A DNA stretch of 64,000 nt from Nansenia antarctica (GCA_963989245.1 OZ022345.1:41266347-41330346); one strand, 5' to 3'. Positions 12,130 to 23,870 are shown, counted from the stretch's first letter. Notes: generated from the letters alone by a model not told the origin. Translations and numbers: made by a program.

Positions 12130-12232
12130 CTTTCCGCTCGCTGCGTTTCTTGCGTCTCCTCTTGAACCTCCTCCGGATGAGGCAGTAGTACGATCCCAGG
12201 CTCTGGGGGGGGCCGTTGGCAAACAGGGCCAT
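12130..12232 (-). CDS. Candidate first coding exon of an unrecognised host gene
   Basis: On the minus strand an ATG at 12232-12230 opens a 34-codon frame, MALFANGPPQSLGSYYCLIR followed by RRFKRRRKKRSERK, ending exactly at AAAG|GTAACC, a good splice donor (GT at 12129-12128). Third codon positions are mostly G or C (GCC CTG, AAC GGC CCC, TAC TAC TGC CTC ATC), unlike the surrounding repeats. The C-terminal half is a strongly basic cluster that could act in nuclear localisation or membrane/nucleic-acid contact. A frame one step upstream (MRGGSV) is also open, so the start is uncertain. The minus-strand upstream side (12300-12700) is relatively GC-rich and could be a promoter. I do not recognise the protein; a chance ORF remains possible. 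Confidence 0.5.
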
Positions 12233-13444
12233 GACCGACCCACCTCGCACTCACACACACACACTACTCTACTGTACTGCCGCTCAGGTACGGTCCCTTG
12301 AAGGGACTAGCACTTTGCTGTATCTAGACACACACTCTCTCACATTATACTCACACGGTGTGTAGCCTTCGAGACCACCCCCCCTCCAGGGGCTAATGCT
12401 TACCGTACAACACACACACAGACTCCAGTAGTTTGTAGCGACGGAAAAAAATTGGCCTAACGTTTATAGCAATACTACTGCACAGTACACACAGTAACAC
12501 TAATGCAGTCCAAGACTCAGCGGCCCCCTCTCTCCCTCGCCGCCGGAGGGGGAGGTCACAGACAGAGGGTGGGAAAAGGAGGTGGAGTCTCGCGGAAAAG
12601 GAGGAGAGGAGTCACTCCGTTTCACCGGGAGGTTGGGAATCCTCAAGTGGTCCTGGGATTCTCTCTCTCTCTCTCTGTGTGGTGGCTTGTATAGTAGAGT
12701 GTCTTTGATACGTCACACTGTCCCTCAGCCTATCACAGTGTGGCTCACACACACACACCTACTTGCACATGCTAAACAGGCAAACTAGTAGGCACGCATA
12801 CAAACACTCACCCACTTTTAACTTAACATATCAGTCAGCAAATCATATCAGCAAAACATGCTCACACACAAGTCAGGATCAGTAAATGCCCGTGGTAGTG
12901 TATCTTCAACAGGCTCAGCACGGTTCAATTAGAGAAGGAATCAAATAACTGAGGTCTTGAGTAGAGAGAAAAGTACTCCACTTCCCTCTAGTGGTCTCCC
13001 TCTGCACTGCAGCACCAACACCAAATAAAGGCGACGATCCACCGTTTTTTTGTTGTTGTTGTTTCAGTTTCAAGTAAAGGAAATGTAGGTAAGTGTCATA
13101 AGATAACGGCATTTGTAAATATCTCAATTCATCCCCTATTGAATGATCTGAAACTGATTTGACCCCAGTCCTTCTTCCAGAAGCCTGTCCCTGTCTGACC
13201 ACCAACCAACACTACACTACTAAAACTCACGACTTCTAGTTCACCACCAATCGATAACATTCCCACAACAACGGTTTGTTTACATTGCTAAAAAAACAAC
13301 TTTTACTTCGGTGTGTTCAAACTTAACGTATTTCTCAATGCCGCCAGTGCCACTTAGTCATTCCTGTTGGGGAACAAACTTCAGAGTGTTACCTTCAAAA
13401 GGAGACCAACCCCACTTGGATAGGCTCATTCTACAGGAATGGGG
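12233..13444. other. No gene recognised; possible upstream region of the 12130-12232 exon
   Basis: Contains GC-rich sequence at 12510-12640 (CCGCCGGAGGGGGAGG-type), a CT run at 12660-12680, CA pieces and otherwise ordinary DNA. The GC-rich block could be a promoter for the minus-strand exon; no TATA or initiator could be assigned. Confidence 0.4.
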
Positions 13445-13448
13445 TTAA

Positions 13449-15152
13449 CCCATTTGTACCGGTTGTTAGGCGACGCAACATTTACATCTCTCGCAACTCT
13501 GAACCTCCTGCCGGCTGCTGCGTGGCGCAGCATTGTAGATTTGTCGTCATTTTCACGACGTGTGCAGCATATAATGCACTGCCATTGGTTCAAATACACA
13601 TGAGGTGGGTCTTGTTGATTTTGTGTGTGGGTCTTGTTGATTTTAGTGTGGTTCGACAATGTTTTGGGGGAGAGAGGCAAGTGAGATTTAAACATGTCTA
13701 CGACAGAGGTGTATTCAGAGAACACCCGGGTAGAAAATACTGCGCTAAATACTGCAGCTAAACCCCAATCCTAGAACAGCAACGATGGCATAGCTGAGCT
13801 TTTAAAAAACATGTTCCCAGATTCCGATATCATGAAACGTTTGCGTGCGGTGGTGACAAAACGTCATAAAAAACGTTAATACACAGTAAACAGCACCACT
13901 CAAGAGAGACCTCGTCTCTAAAGTAAAAAACGGTCCGTTCGTTCTGATGATGGACATGCAACAGCGCAGGACTTGATTGAACATGTCAAAGTAAGTAATG
14001 ATATATTGATAATGAAATATCTATTTTTATTTTGCAAGTATTGGTAATGTATTAGACTCGCATTCGTTGATTGCTTTCATTACAAATGCTGTGTGATCTG
14101 TTCTGTTGCATATAACAGTTGCATAGATCAATGACAATGTTAGGTTATTCTATCCATGTTTTGATTAATTTCTATTTCTTATCAACATAATACTACAGTA
14201 GATATAATAGCATAAATAACATAATTATTCCTCAGGATTGTGTGGACCAACTTGAGTTAACTGATTTGTTAGCAAGTATTGCGTAATTTTGATCACAACT
14301 TTGTCACATTCATTGATACTTTTCATTAGCAATGCTATGTCAAAGTAACTACCGTAATCAATAGATTATTGATAATTAAATGTTTATTTGATTGTTTAAA
14401 CTAGGCCTGCTTAGTCTTGTTTCATGTTCAATGCTATGGCAAAATGTGATCTATTCTGTTCTTAAATTAAAAAAACTGTCAGTAGTGTGTGGACTTGGGC
14501 TGATGAACTGAGGAGCCTGGTGTCCATCTCCATGGATGGGCCCAATGTAAACAGGAAATTCTTCGAACTTCTCCAGAAAAAGGATGTAGAACAGTATGGA
14601 GGTGCTCAGCTTGTTGCCATGGGGAGCTGTGGACTCCACACATTACACAACTCTGCCAAACCGTATGTCAATGGGGCACCAGTTCTGTTTACTTTTATGT
14701 TCATTCTTATGTTGAACGTGATACACTGACCCATTGAACTGTTCCCAGTTCCACCTCAGGACTTTCCCCACCCCTCCCCACTCCTTCCCCACCTCTCCCC
14801 CATACCAAGGTGCCTTGTTCTGTGTGTTGGCATGTTTAAAATGTTATTTGTTATATTTTATATATTTTAAAAAACATTTTTTAAGGGTTAGGGTTATCTG
14901 ATTTTGAGGAATTTTAGAACACATTGTTTGTATGTTAGTGCTAAGGGTTTTAATAAAACCTGTGACTCTTACCTTTAAAATGTCATTCATTTCATGTTTC
15001 TATGTGCTACAGAGGCTTAGATATTAAGGTTTTGGTAGACGTTGACAATTCTTAGTATTTTTTCAGAAAACCCTCAGGAGATAAGGTTATTTATCCTAGA
15101 ATAACATAGGTTTTTATAGCTGTTTTTAGCAGGCGTTTTAGGAGTAAATGGG
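13449..15152. mobile_element. TTAA-flanked piggyBac-like element, 1704 bp
   Basis: The left end TTAA (13445-13448) then CCCATTTGTACCGG, and the right end AGTAAATGGG then TTAA (15153-15156), give inverted CCCATTT termini bounded by TTAA, the target of piggyBac-type transposases. The right subterminal region (reverse complement: GTCAACGTCTACCAAAA, then GCCTCTGTAGCACATAGAAA) matches the left subterminal region of 30726-32038, showing one family. No piggyBac transposase is present. The interior holds a scrap of another transposase-like exon (14480-14729) and an internally repeated module (14034-14224 and about 14273-14350). Confidence 0.7.
14480..14729 (+). pseudogene. Transposon-protein exon fragment with SMDGPNVN motif
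   Basis: A pyrimidine-free acceptor CTGTCAG precedes an open frame containing LVSISMDGPNVNRKFFELLQ and then QYGGAQLVAMGSCGLHTLHN. This peptide type is familiar from uncharacterised fish transposon-derived proteins (probably hAT-related), where SMDGPNVN and GSCGLH lie around the catalytic region. The frame stops at TGA 14727-14729 with no continuing domain. It sits inside the TTAA-flanked element, so either the element carried this exon or a second element inserted there. Confidence 0.5.
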
Positions 15153-15293
15153 TTAACTTGTTCTGGTGGAAATGCCTGGGGACATCCATTGATTAACTTC
15201 CTCTGGTCAAAGCCTCCTGGTCACTCATGTTGCTTTGACAAGGTTGGGTGAGGTCACCTCATATGTAGACAAATACATAAATATGCAAGTGAT

Positions 15294-16239
15294 TAGGGGT
15301 GTAACGGATCACCTAACTCACGGATCGGATCACAGTTTTTGAGTCACGGATCGGATAATTTTTTGGATCAACACAAAACATTTTTATTTTTATAAAAACT
15401 GCTTTTTCCTTGAATTCTGTAAAAACACCACTTTTATTATGTGAAAAACCCCAACAACATTCAAGATGTCAAAACTGGTATATACTGTATATAAAATACC
15501 GGTATATATATAAAACATATTCTACACTCAAACATTACATATTATACTGAAATACACATTCAACTTAAATTATAAGTAGTGCAATATGAGAGAGGGAGGC
15601 GCCTGGTTGCAGCAGTGAATCACTGGTCTCTTTAAAGCAGACGAATAAACATGTTTTATGCCACTTTTAACTAAATAATAAAGTGAACCCATATTTTGAA
15701 CATGGTATGAAAATTATTATCAGAAGTTGTCGAGCTACCTTTTTCGTGCCTCTCGTCATAATTGACAGAGAAGCCAAAGTGCTCCCATACATACGGGATT
15801 TAAATGACGAGGGAGGCATTTCGAGTTCTTCTCCGCCGAACAACGTAACTAGCTCGCCATGATACACTTGGGCCGCGTTCGTAAATTCGCTTTGAGATCG
15901 CCGGAGCGCACACTGGGTCCCACGTCTTAAAGGGACCAAGTAATTTGATTGGACAAGAGGCGTGCCTTGAATGCTGATCAGATTCCAGTGCGAATTTACG
16001 AACGCAGCCTTGTTGTTGTGGATTTCCAGCTTCACGTGTAGTGAGTAAACAACAGATTCATTTTTTCTCGCATTATCAACCTATCATTGCACGTCTATCT
16101 TTTCATGGCAACTCTACATTGTGATTTACAAGAGATATTAAGTAATATATTAAGTAATATTATTACTTGTTAAAATTTTGCAATCGATCCGCGGTACACA
16201 TGCGTGCCGAACCGTGGAGGGCGATCCGTTACACCCCTA
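15294..16239. mobile_element. hAT MITE, 946 bp, perfect 8-bp TSD
   Basis: Termini TAGGGGTGTAACGGATC and GATCCGTTACACCCCTA are flanked by CAAGTGAT on both sides (15286-15293 and 16240-16247). Subterminal CACGGATCGGAT repeats occur. There is no transposase ORF; mobilisation would need a hAT enzyme in trans. A second MITE (15871-16009) is nested inside. Confidence 0.92.
15871..16009. mobile_element. Short palindromic MITE, 139 bp
   Basis: GGCCGCGTTCGTAAATTCGC at the left end pairs with GCGAATTTACGAACGCAGCC at the right. The interior GACCAAGTAATTTGATTGGA is almost identical in the copies at 36766-36894 and 42739-42864. It lies inside the 15294-16239 hAT MITE. A 4-bp CTTG flank on each side may be the TSD. 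Confidence 0.85.
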
Positions 16240-16361
16240 CAAGTGATTAACCCCCATTGACCAATGACCATTGAGCAGCAAAACAAATCCCAGAGAGCCC
16301 CTTTAATACACAGTAAACAGCACCACACTAACTTCCAGAATCATTTGCTTCCATAATCAAG

Positions 16362-16860
16362 TTGGACTATTCAGACTGCCAATTCCATGAGAAGCCACCG
16401 TGTCAACATTACTGTTATCCTAGTCCATACTGCCCCTCTGTGGAGGACACAGGGATTGCATGCCTATCGGATATTGGAACAACATACATTTCAGCCACTT
16501 CCATCAGGTCGCCGTTACAGAATTCCACTGGCCCGGAAAAACGCGTACAAAATTCATTCATCCCAAATGCAACCACCGCACTGAACATTTTAAAATAGGA
16601 AGCGCATTGTTTTTCTTTTTAAACCCCAACATTTTAGCTTTTTAAACCATAATACTGTTTTTTACTATTATTTTTAAATGACTGGACTTTTTAAATAGGC
16701 ACTACATTTTATAAACACTGCTATGTCTGTCTGTTTTTATTGTATGCATGTGACCTATGTGTGTTTTTAATGTGGAAACTGTATTCTTGAACTGCACTTC
16801 TGCCTGTCAAAGGAGAATTTCTGTCACTGTGTGACAGACAATAAAGCAATCTTGAATCTT
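16362..16860 (+). pseudogene. LINE ORF2 C-terminus and 3' UTR (Rex/jockey-type)
   Basis: Pieces in two frames read RRYRIPLARKNAYKIHSSQM and SFIPNATTALN, the end of fish LINE reverse transcriptase proteins just before the stop; one frameshift separates them. The 3' UTR ends CACTGTGTGACAGACAATAA followed by AGCAATCTTGAATCTTGAA, a typical short tandem tail. 5'-truncated and inactive. Confidence 0.7.
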
Positions 16861-17184
16861 GAACATCGGGCACCAACATTTGCAGGAACAGTAATAACGG
16901 ACATAAGAAAACCAACGTCAATACTGAACACATTCACACACACAGCTGCTCTGCTCAAAATGTTTCCTCATAGTCAGACCATGTGATGCAACAACAATCA
17001 ACATTAAAAAAAGAAATCGGGCTGAATTCTGAAACCAAAACCGATAAAGCTGCAAGGACTGGAGAGGTGTCCACTCCTGACTCCATGATGTCACACCAGT
17101 TAGGAGTCTGAGGGACACATCCGATCAAGGACAGTGAGAGAGTGGAGAGTGTGTGTATTTTGGAAAACGAAGAAGAGAACAGGA

Positions 17185-17186
<2 letters not shown>

Positions 17187-17241
<55 letters not shown>

Positions 17242-17253
17242 GGAGAGGAGGGA

Positions 17254-17316
<63 letters not shown>

Positions 17317-17340
17317 GGAAAGAGAGAGGGAGAGAGAGAA
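17187..17340. repeat. Compound (GT)n-(GA)n microsatellite
   Basis: GT repeats from about 17187 to 17233 pass directly into GAGA/GGAGAG repeats to 17340. Two small ORFs of Cys/Val and Arg/Glu are translations of it. Confidence 0.95.
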
Positions 17341-18615
17341 ATCGTTACACACCTGCTCTCCCTTTGCTGTCCGTTCTGTAGCGTTCAGATCTCTCAGTGT
17401 TCAGTGACCTAGAGGAAAGACAAGACAGCAAGGTCAGCATACAGGTGGCAGTGTGAAGTGGCCTGACCGACACCTACAGACAAACACCTGTCCTACCTCT
17501 CTCTCTCTACTTGAGAGCACTGTTCAGTGTAGTGTATTGTGACACAGGCAGGTAGGCAGGAAGAGCAGCGGTCTGAAGTGTCTCGCAGAGTGTGGAGGTC
17601 TCAGGGTTGAGACGCGTGAGCATGTGAACAATCACTTTAGCCCCCGAAACCAGAGCAGGGGTGAAAAAATAACAGCCGTAACAGTTCCCAGTAAAAAAAG
17701 CCACAGGCTGTGTGTGTAAAAAAAAAAGTATTTGATATTCTGTGCAGAGAAAACAGCTTGGTCAAGGCCAAAGCCATAAAGCTTCGGAGCCCTCTGACAG
17801 TGTTGGGGGGAGGACTCACCAGAGGGAGAGAGAGAAGAGGATTGGGGAAGGGAGAGGAAGACAGGGAGGAGAGAAAGAGAGGGGGGGGGGGGGGGCAGGG
17901 AGAGAAGGAGAGAGGGATGGGTTAGGTTCCATATCTCCACCCTTTACCCAGAAGTGTGTACTCATTGACAGACGTGTGTACTTCGCCATTTGTAGGTATA
18001 AGAAATGATAGCTTATAATACCTCTTTTTGGCAGTGGCACTTAAAGATTGCTTTCCACATCACATCATTTCTGGATAAATGTTAGGTTACATACTGTCAT
18101 TGTTACGTGACACCTAGCATTTTTGCTAGGTTTCAATGTTTTTTTTCCACTGGTTGTAACGCCAATTCATTAGCAGCTTACAGTGTCTCTTATGTGGATT
18201 TATGCAGCATTTCTGTTTGCAGTTGGAAGGTATTACATTTGTGGTGAGTGACTTTGAACCTAGCTAAGTAAAATTGTTAGCAACTCTACTAAGTAAGAAC
18301 ACTTAGCGAACAGGTTGTTATTCTAGCTTACAAAATACAACACAGCTCAAATAACAAGATCTAACTTCAGCTACATCATTTTCTTATCTTTGTATTCTGA
18401 ACAGTCTTGCTGCATTTTATTCTAACATTCTACTAACGGATGCAATACCTCTGAAATCACACCCATCGAAAACAGGATTTGAGCCAGAGTAGCAGGGTTA
18501 CTTAAACAAACATTCAAAAAACTGGACACAAACACTGGAACAGTGTTCACTGGAAAATAAAATTTTCACTTTAGTGGGCCTTTAAAAGCATCCGCCTCAT
18601 ATGCTACACTACTCC
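17341..18615. other. No gene recognised
   Basis: Contains a purine-rich stretch with a G-run (17881-17895), otherwise AT-rich unique-looking DNA. No element boundary recognised. Confidence 0.5.
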
Positions 18616-19339
18616 CAGTGTTTCCTCTACATGCATTTCATCGTGGCGGTCCGCCACGATGGAATTTCCTCCGCCACCATGCAGATTTCTCAACCAAAAA
18701 AAAAAAAAAAAGATTTAGGCCGCTTTTCAGACCTTCACAGCGCTAGACACACCCACAAGCGCGAAGCGACGCGCTTGCAAAACTGTTTTGTGATTCCTCA
18801 TTTAAATTACGTTGTACCTGTTACAATGACAATAAAGATCATTCATCTTCATCAAGATGAGAGATGGAGCGATCCGCTCACACAGCTGTCCCGCATCCGC
18901 TAATCAGCGCAGCACCGAACCGCCGGGCTCGTTGAGCGGATGCGAGGCAGCTGTGCCCGGGACCGGCCACTTCACATAAAGGAAGGAAGGAAGGAAGGAA
19001 AGAAAGAAAGCCGTGCACAAACGAGAGCTAAGTCAGACCGGGACGCTGCCAGTATGTGTGAGAGCCGGACTGCCGGCGTGAACATTTGAACCGTGTCATT
19101 TTATTTAATGGACCATTTCGTTGTCTGGTACCTGTACTGTAGCAATGACAAATAAAGTCCATTCCATTCCATTCCAGAGAGGGACGGACGGACGGACTAC
19201 CCTTGTTTTTAATTTACAGGAAAACATTTTATTTTCGAGTTTTGGCTGAAATGACGTCGTTGTTTTGAGCGCGCGTGCGCGTTTCATGCGTAGTCAGCAC
19301 TACCCGCCACCATGGTAAAAATTCCTGGAGGAAACACTG
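18616..19339. mobile_element. TIR element, 724 bp, 5-bp TSD (longer relative of 4946-5189)
   Basis: It starts CAGTGTTTCCTCTACATGCA and ends TTCCTGGAGGAAACACTG, flanked by ACTCC on both sides (18611-18615 and 19340-19344). Next to the left end is GTGGCGGTCCGCCACGATGG, a small palindrome also seen as GCGGGCCGCC and GGCGGCCCGCC in the copies at 4946 and 60650. The interior contains TTTTGAGCGCGCGTGCGCG as in the 4946 copy. A LINE 3' end (19100-19176) and a GGAA run (about 18978-19010) lie inside. No transposase. Confidence 0.85.
19100..19176 (+). mobile_element. LINE 3' end with (CCATT)n tail
   Basis: TTTCGTTGTCTGGTACCTGT followed by CAATGACAAATAAAGTCC and repeated CATTC. This form of terminus is shared with the remnant at 11500-11575. 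It probably inserted into, or was part of, the 18616-19339 element. Confidence 0.55.
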
Positions 19340-19344
19340 ACTCC

Positions 19345-21402
19345 AATCCGTTTTACATTGACGAGGGGGGAAGTGTACAAGTGTGTACTCCGCAAGAAAG
19401 GTGGAGAACCACACACAGGCCGGCTCTTTCACCTGAGAGTTTCTTTGAAGACACCAAGGCCGTTTCTAGCGTTGCCTGTTTTTTATTTTCCATGGCAGTC
19501 CGCCTGTGTGACATGAAGGCTAGCGTTGACTAACAGGTATTGGTTTCAATTCAAAACAGCTTTGTGTTAAGAAGACATGCTTTTACGATGGACTGGAGGA
19601 GGAACAGCGAGGGAGACAGAGAGAGGGAAAGGAAGAGAGCAATACTAGCCCACAGCAGCTCCAGCAGTATATCTGAGGCAAGCACAACTACAGCTGTGGT
19701 CCGACCACAAATCTCAGGCACTGTCTTGCTTTCCCCAGTCAAAGTTGACCAGGGAGGAGAGGGAAACGGTCGTGGTAAAGTAACAGTAAGGTATTATTCC
19801 AGACTCGGAATGAAGCTTGAACTTACAATGGCCTACTGTGGTCAGAAGGATAAAAGCCTGTTTTTACAGTCACACCAGCCACGGTCAAAACACTGTTGGC
19901 ATATTTAAATATGGCTATTTCTGAAGTCCAAAAATCGTATATCTGTTTGCAGACATTTAACTAAAAAAGCAAGGTTTCTATAAACAATGGCTGTTGTGGT
20001 GATGGTAGACATTCCTTTAAGTCAACGTCATTTTTCAAATGTCCTCATGTGGTTGTCTGGGCCAAACCAAATGGCCACAATATAGTCCTTTATGACTGTT
20101 GTTTCACTGTTGTTTTCAGTTGAAAAAGTGGTGTTTTTTGTATTGCTTCAGAGAGTGACTTCTGTAAATAACAGAGAGTGTCAAACCTTTCCAAAGCAGC
20201 CATGTAGAAATCACCTGATGAATCTGACCATGAACCACCACTCTGGTTCATTTCTTTCACATAGAAATCACATTTTCTCTTTCTGTTTTTTTATTTATTT
20301 ATTTATTGAAACGGTTCAGAGAGTGAACTGTTTTTCAATTTAATTGCACAATTACACAACACAAAAACAATGTTTCAGCGCCAGGTCAGATTCAGGCGAT
20401 GAAACCAGTGACTCCCTACGTCGTCCCAGTGCTATAGTGTGGAGCATGAGGTCACATTTCAAATGAGCATTTAGTAACCCATGTCTTGCGGACACAGAAG
20501 GATGTGCCGTTGTGTGTGTGTGTGTGTGGTCTGAGAAGCGAGGTGACCGTCATTAGAGTCATCATCAACGCCACTGGACTAAACGCATCAGAAGGCCTCA
20601 TTTACTGACGGGCCGGAATAAGAGACATGATAGAGTGTACATTATAATTCAGGAAGAATTCCTCAAATCAGCCATGCAAAAAAAACAACAACACTAGCAC
20701 CCAGAGAGAACGAGGGGTGGGGTGAAGAGGGCAAACAAGGCAAACAAGAGCAGCGATGTTGGGAGAGAGTAAGAGCAGGGGGGAGGGGGGGGGCAGATAG
20801 TGGGGAAGAGAGAGAAGAAGACACAGTAAAAAAAAAAGGGGGGGGGGAAATAGAAGGGGAAAAGAAATAGAACGGTAGAGAGTGTCTCACACTGCGTGAC
20901 TGCCTAAGCAGTATAGTTTAACCTCCCAGCCTTCGCCAGATAATTAGGCCACCGGATCCCACATCAAAGCAGACATGCCTACAAGGGGGGGGGACCCTGA
21001 CAAGGGGGGGGGTCCTGACAAGCCCTCTCCTAGAGTCGACTGCCCATGCTTTTTGCCTGTTAGAAAAAGGGAATTAATTACAGACACGGTGCACTTGGCA
21101 CGCTTCTTGCCTGTCATCCCTTGTTATAAAAACGGACGTGATAATTCACTTTTATCATCTGGCTCTAACTCCCTCGTGTCCTGCATGCCAAACGAGATAG
21201 AGCGATATCTCCTCCACTCCATTTATACTCATCTTCATATGTAGCGAGTGAGAGAAGAATGGCACGGAATGGCAAAGATCCTGTGTACTGTAACACATTG
21301 TTGAAATGTATAGGCCAAATAATAATACTAATAATAGTGCATTTATGTATGTAAGGTGCTTTTCTCAGTACTCACAGAGGCTACACTGCATGGAGACATC
21401 AT
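19345..21402. other. No gene recognised
   Basis: A 122-codon frame at 19540-19908 has no known domain and low complexity (Arg/Glu, Ser runs); not called. G-runs at 20777-20792 and 20839-20848, a GT run near 20511-20527 and paired G8-9 tracts near 20988-21012 are present. Confidence 0.45.
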
Positions 21403-21688
21403 GAATAGATAGAGATGGGTCTATAGTTGAATAGATAGAGATGGGTCTATAGTTGAATAGATAGAGATGGATCTATAGTTGAATAGATAGAGATGGGTCT
21501 ATAGTTGAACAGATAGAGATGTTTCTATAGTTGAATAGATAGAGATGGGTCTATAGTTGAATAGATAGAGATGGATCTATAGTTGAATAGATAGAGATGG
21601 GTCTATAGTTGAATAGATAGAGATGGATCTATAGTTGAATAGATAGAGATGGGTCTATAGTTGAACAGATAGAGATGGTTCTATAGTT
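21403..21688. repeat. 26-bp minisatellite, 11 copies
   Basis: Unit GAATAGATAGAGATGGGTCT followed by ATAGTT repeats eleven times with almost no length variation; variants differ at GGGTCT/GGATCT/GGTTCT and at GAATAG/GAACAG. The higher-order alternation of GGGTCT and GGATCT copies suggests duplication of two-unit blocks. Confidence 0.95.
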
Positions 21689-21754
21689 GTTGGGGCTGTC
21701 CGGGTCCAATCCAGTTTTGTTTAAGTATCAGGGTGACAGTACAAAAGCTTTAGA

Positions 21755-22044
21755 CAGGGTTCCCACACCTTCTGAAACATCAAATTCAAGCACCTTTCAT
21801 GGACTTTCAAGACTCAATTCCCTCAAATTCAAGGACCCAACATGGCATAGTTTGAGACAGAACTAGTTGACGAGCTAAGTAAAACATTTTTTTATAGATA
21901 TATATTATTCTTTTTTTGAGAGAGAGAGGGGAATTCAAGCACTTTCAATGACCCATGTCTATTTTCAAAAAACTTTTAAGACCTTGATTTATTTTTCTCA
22001 AATTCACAAACTTTCAAGGATTTCAAGGACCCGTGGGAACCCTG
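21755..22044. mobile_element. MITE with CAGGGTTCCCAC termini, 290 bp, 6-bp TSD
   Basis: It starts CAGGGTTCCCACACCTT and ends GGACCCGTGGGAACCCTG, flanked by TTTAGA on both sides (21749-21754 and 22045-22050). The interior repeats AAATTCAAGCAC/TTTCAAGGA motifs. A 76-bp relative with its own 6-bp TSD lies at 51329-51404. The fixed 6-bp duplication fits a hAT6-type group, an inference. Confidence 0.88.
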
Positions 22045-22231
22045 TTTAGAGCAGGAGGGACATGACCAGTTGAGAGGGAGAACTTTGTGGACTGATTTGT
22101 AGGGAGGTCTCTCTTGTGAGAGAGAGGTCTAGCTCAGACACAGCAGAGCACGCAGCTAGTTGGTTTGAAAGAACAACAAAAACAAGTTGCATTTGTCAGC
22201 GATGAGTTTGTTAAAAAAAGGTATATTATAT

Positions 22232-22235
<4 letters not shown>

Positions 22236-22262
<27 letters not shown>
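22236..22262. repeat. (TA)n microsatellite
   Basis: Simple TA run. Confidence 0.95.
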
Positions 22263-22265
<3 letters not shown>

Positions 22266-22574
22266 CACATATAACAACAAGTCAAATAAAAGAGCAGCTA
22301 TACACCAACCCTCTGAGATGTTCAGAAACCAGGACTAGGAGTAGCGGGGGCGGGGCCTGCGTTGTTGTTGTTTTTTATAAACTGATTAAGATGATCAGTG
22401 ATTGACATGCAGTTCTCTGCACAGTGAACCACCAATCACTAGCAACAAACGCTGTTTATCCAAGAACCCTTAAACCCTTACATCAGACAGACTTCTCCTG
22501 TAGATTTGACATGGAACATGAGAACCGTGCCAGTTTTCCATTTGTATCAAGCAACATAGAAATTGTAGCATGAC

Positions 22575-22660
22575 GCGTTTGCTTTAGCCTGATTTGCGTC
22601 GTGTGACTATCGCACATGCGCACATCGCAATGACGATGCTGAAACGATATATTGCGAGTG
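22575..22660. mobile_element. hAT MITE end remnant (ACGATATATTG motif)
   Basis: GCACATGCGCACATCGCAAT then GACGATGCTGAAACGATATA resembles the subterminal part of fish hAT MITEs whose termini carry AATATATCG. The terminal CAGCCCTA-like bases are absent here, so only a broken end is present. Recognised from memory of the family, not from another copy in this window. Confidence 0.3.
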
Positions 22661-22789
22661 TGTTGTTTTGGCTCAGAGCCCTATGTAAACTATCCTCTGT
22701 GAAACCCATCTGCTGGTTTAATGCGGACACCTGTCCAGCAGGTGGCAGCATTGTTTTATCAAACCAGTATCAAATGCAATTCATTGCAT

Positions 22790-22977
22790 TAGCTTGCTCT
22801 ACCCCCCGGGCCATGGGCCAGTTAGCATTAGCTTGCTCTACCCGTGGGCCATGGGCCAGTTAGCATTAGCTTGCTCTACTCCTGGGCCATGGGCCAGTTA
22901 GCATTAGCTTGCTCTACCCCCGGGCCATGGGCCAGTTAGCATTAGCTTGCTCTACCCCCGGGATCATGGGCCAGTTA
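22790..22977. repeat. 38-bp tandem repeat, five copies
   Basis: Unit CATTAGCTTGCTCTACCCCC followed by GGGCCATGGGCCAGTTAG, repeated about five times with small changes (CCCGTGGG, TCCTGGG, GGGATCATGGG). The unit contains the palindrome CCCGGG and CCATGG sites. Confidence 0.9.
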
Positions 22978-23078
22978 GGCGCTGCTGCAGAGTGTGAATG
23001 CAGACGTTTAAATATGTATCACTGCACAGAGGTGAGGGGACCGACATGCAGCTGCCAGTATCAATCTGTGAGAGTGAG

Positions 23079-23079
<1 letters not shown>

Positions 23080-23130
<51 letters not shown>

Positions 23131-23870
23131 AATGTGGAAGCCCTGACACAATCAGACACTACCGCACACACAGGCATACACACACATAGACAGACACACA
23201 CACAGGCATACACACATATAGACAGACACACACACACAGGCATACATACACATAGACAGACACACACACACAGGCATACACACACATAGACAGACACACA
23301 CACAGGCATACACACACAGACAGAAACACACACACAGGGATACACACACACACACACAGGCATACACACAGGGATACACACATATAGACAGACACACACA
23401 CACACACACACAGGCATACACACACAGACAGAAACACACACAGGCATACACACACATAGACAGACACACACACAGGCATACACACATATAGACAGACACA
23501 CACACACAGGCATACACACACATAGACAGACACACACACAGGCATACACACACACACACACACACAGGCATACACACACAGACACACACACACAGACATA
23601 CACACACAGACAAACACAGACATACACACACATAGACAGACACACACACAGGCTTACACACACACAGGCATACACACACATAGGCATACACACACAGGCA
23701 TACACACACAGGCATACACGCACACAGGCATACACACACACAGGCATACACACACACACACACACACACACACAGGCATACATACATAGACAGACACACA
23801 CACAGGCATACACACACACAGACAGACACACGCATAGACAGACACACACATAGACAGGCACACACGCAGC
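23080..23870. repeat. (CA)n and ACACAGGCATACACAC/CATAGACAGAC array, about 790 bp
   Basis: A pure CA run (23080-23129), then from about 23160 an irregular array in which CA blocks alternate with GGCATACACA and TAGACAGACA. Because CA runs are open in many frames, this yields 162-279 codon minus-strand ORFs of Cys/Val/Met that are not genes. Confidence 0.95.

Noticed and set aside
19540..19908. 122-codon plus-strand ORF
   Set aside because: Low-complexity Arg/Glu and Ser stretches with no known motif; chance ORF is likely.
21403..21688. CRISPR-like array
   Set aside because: Units are contiguous with no unique spacers, and the context is a vertebrate genome. The same applies to the 24-bp and 38-bp arrays.
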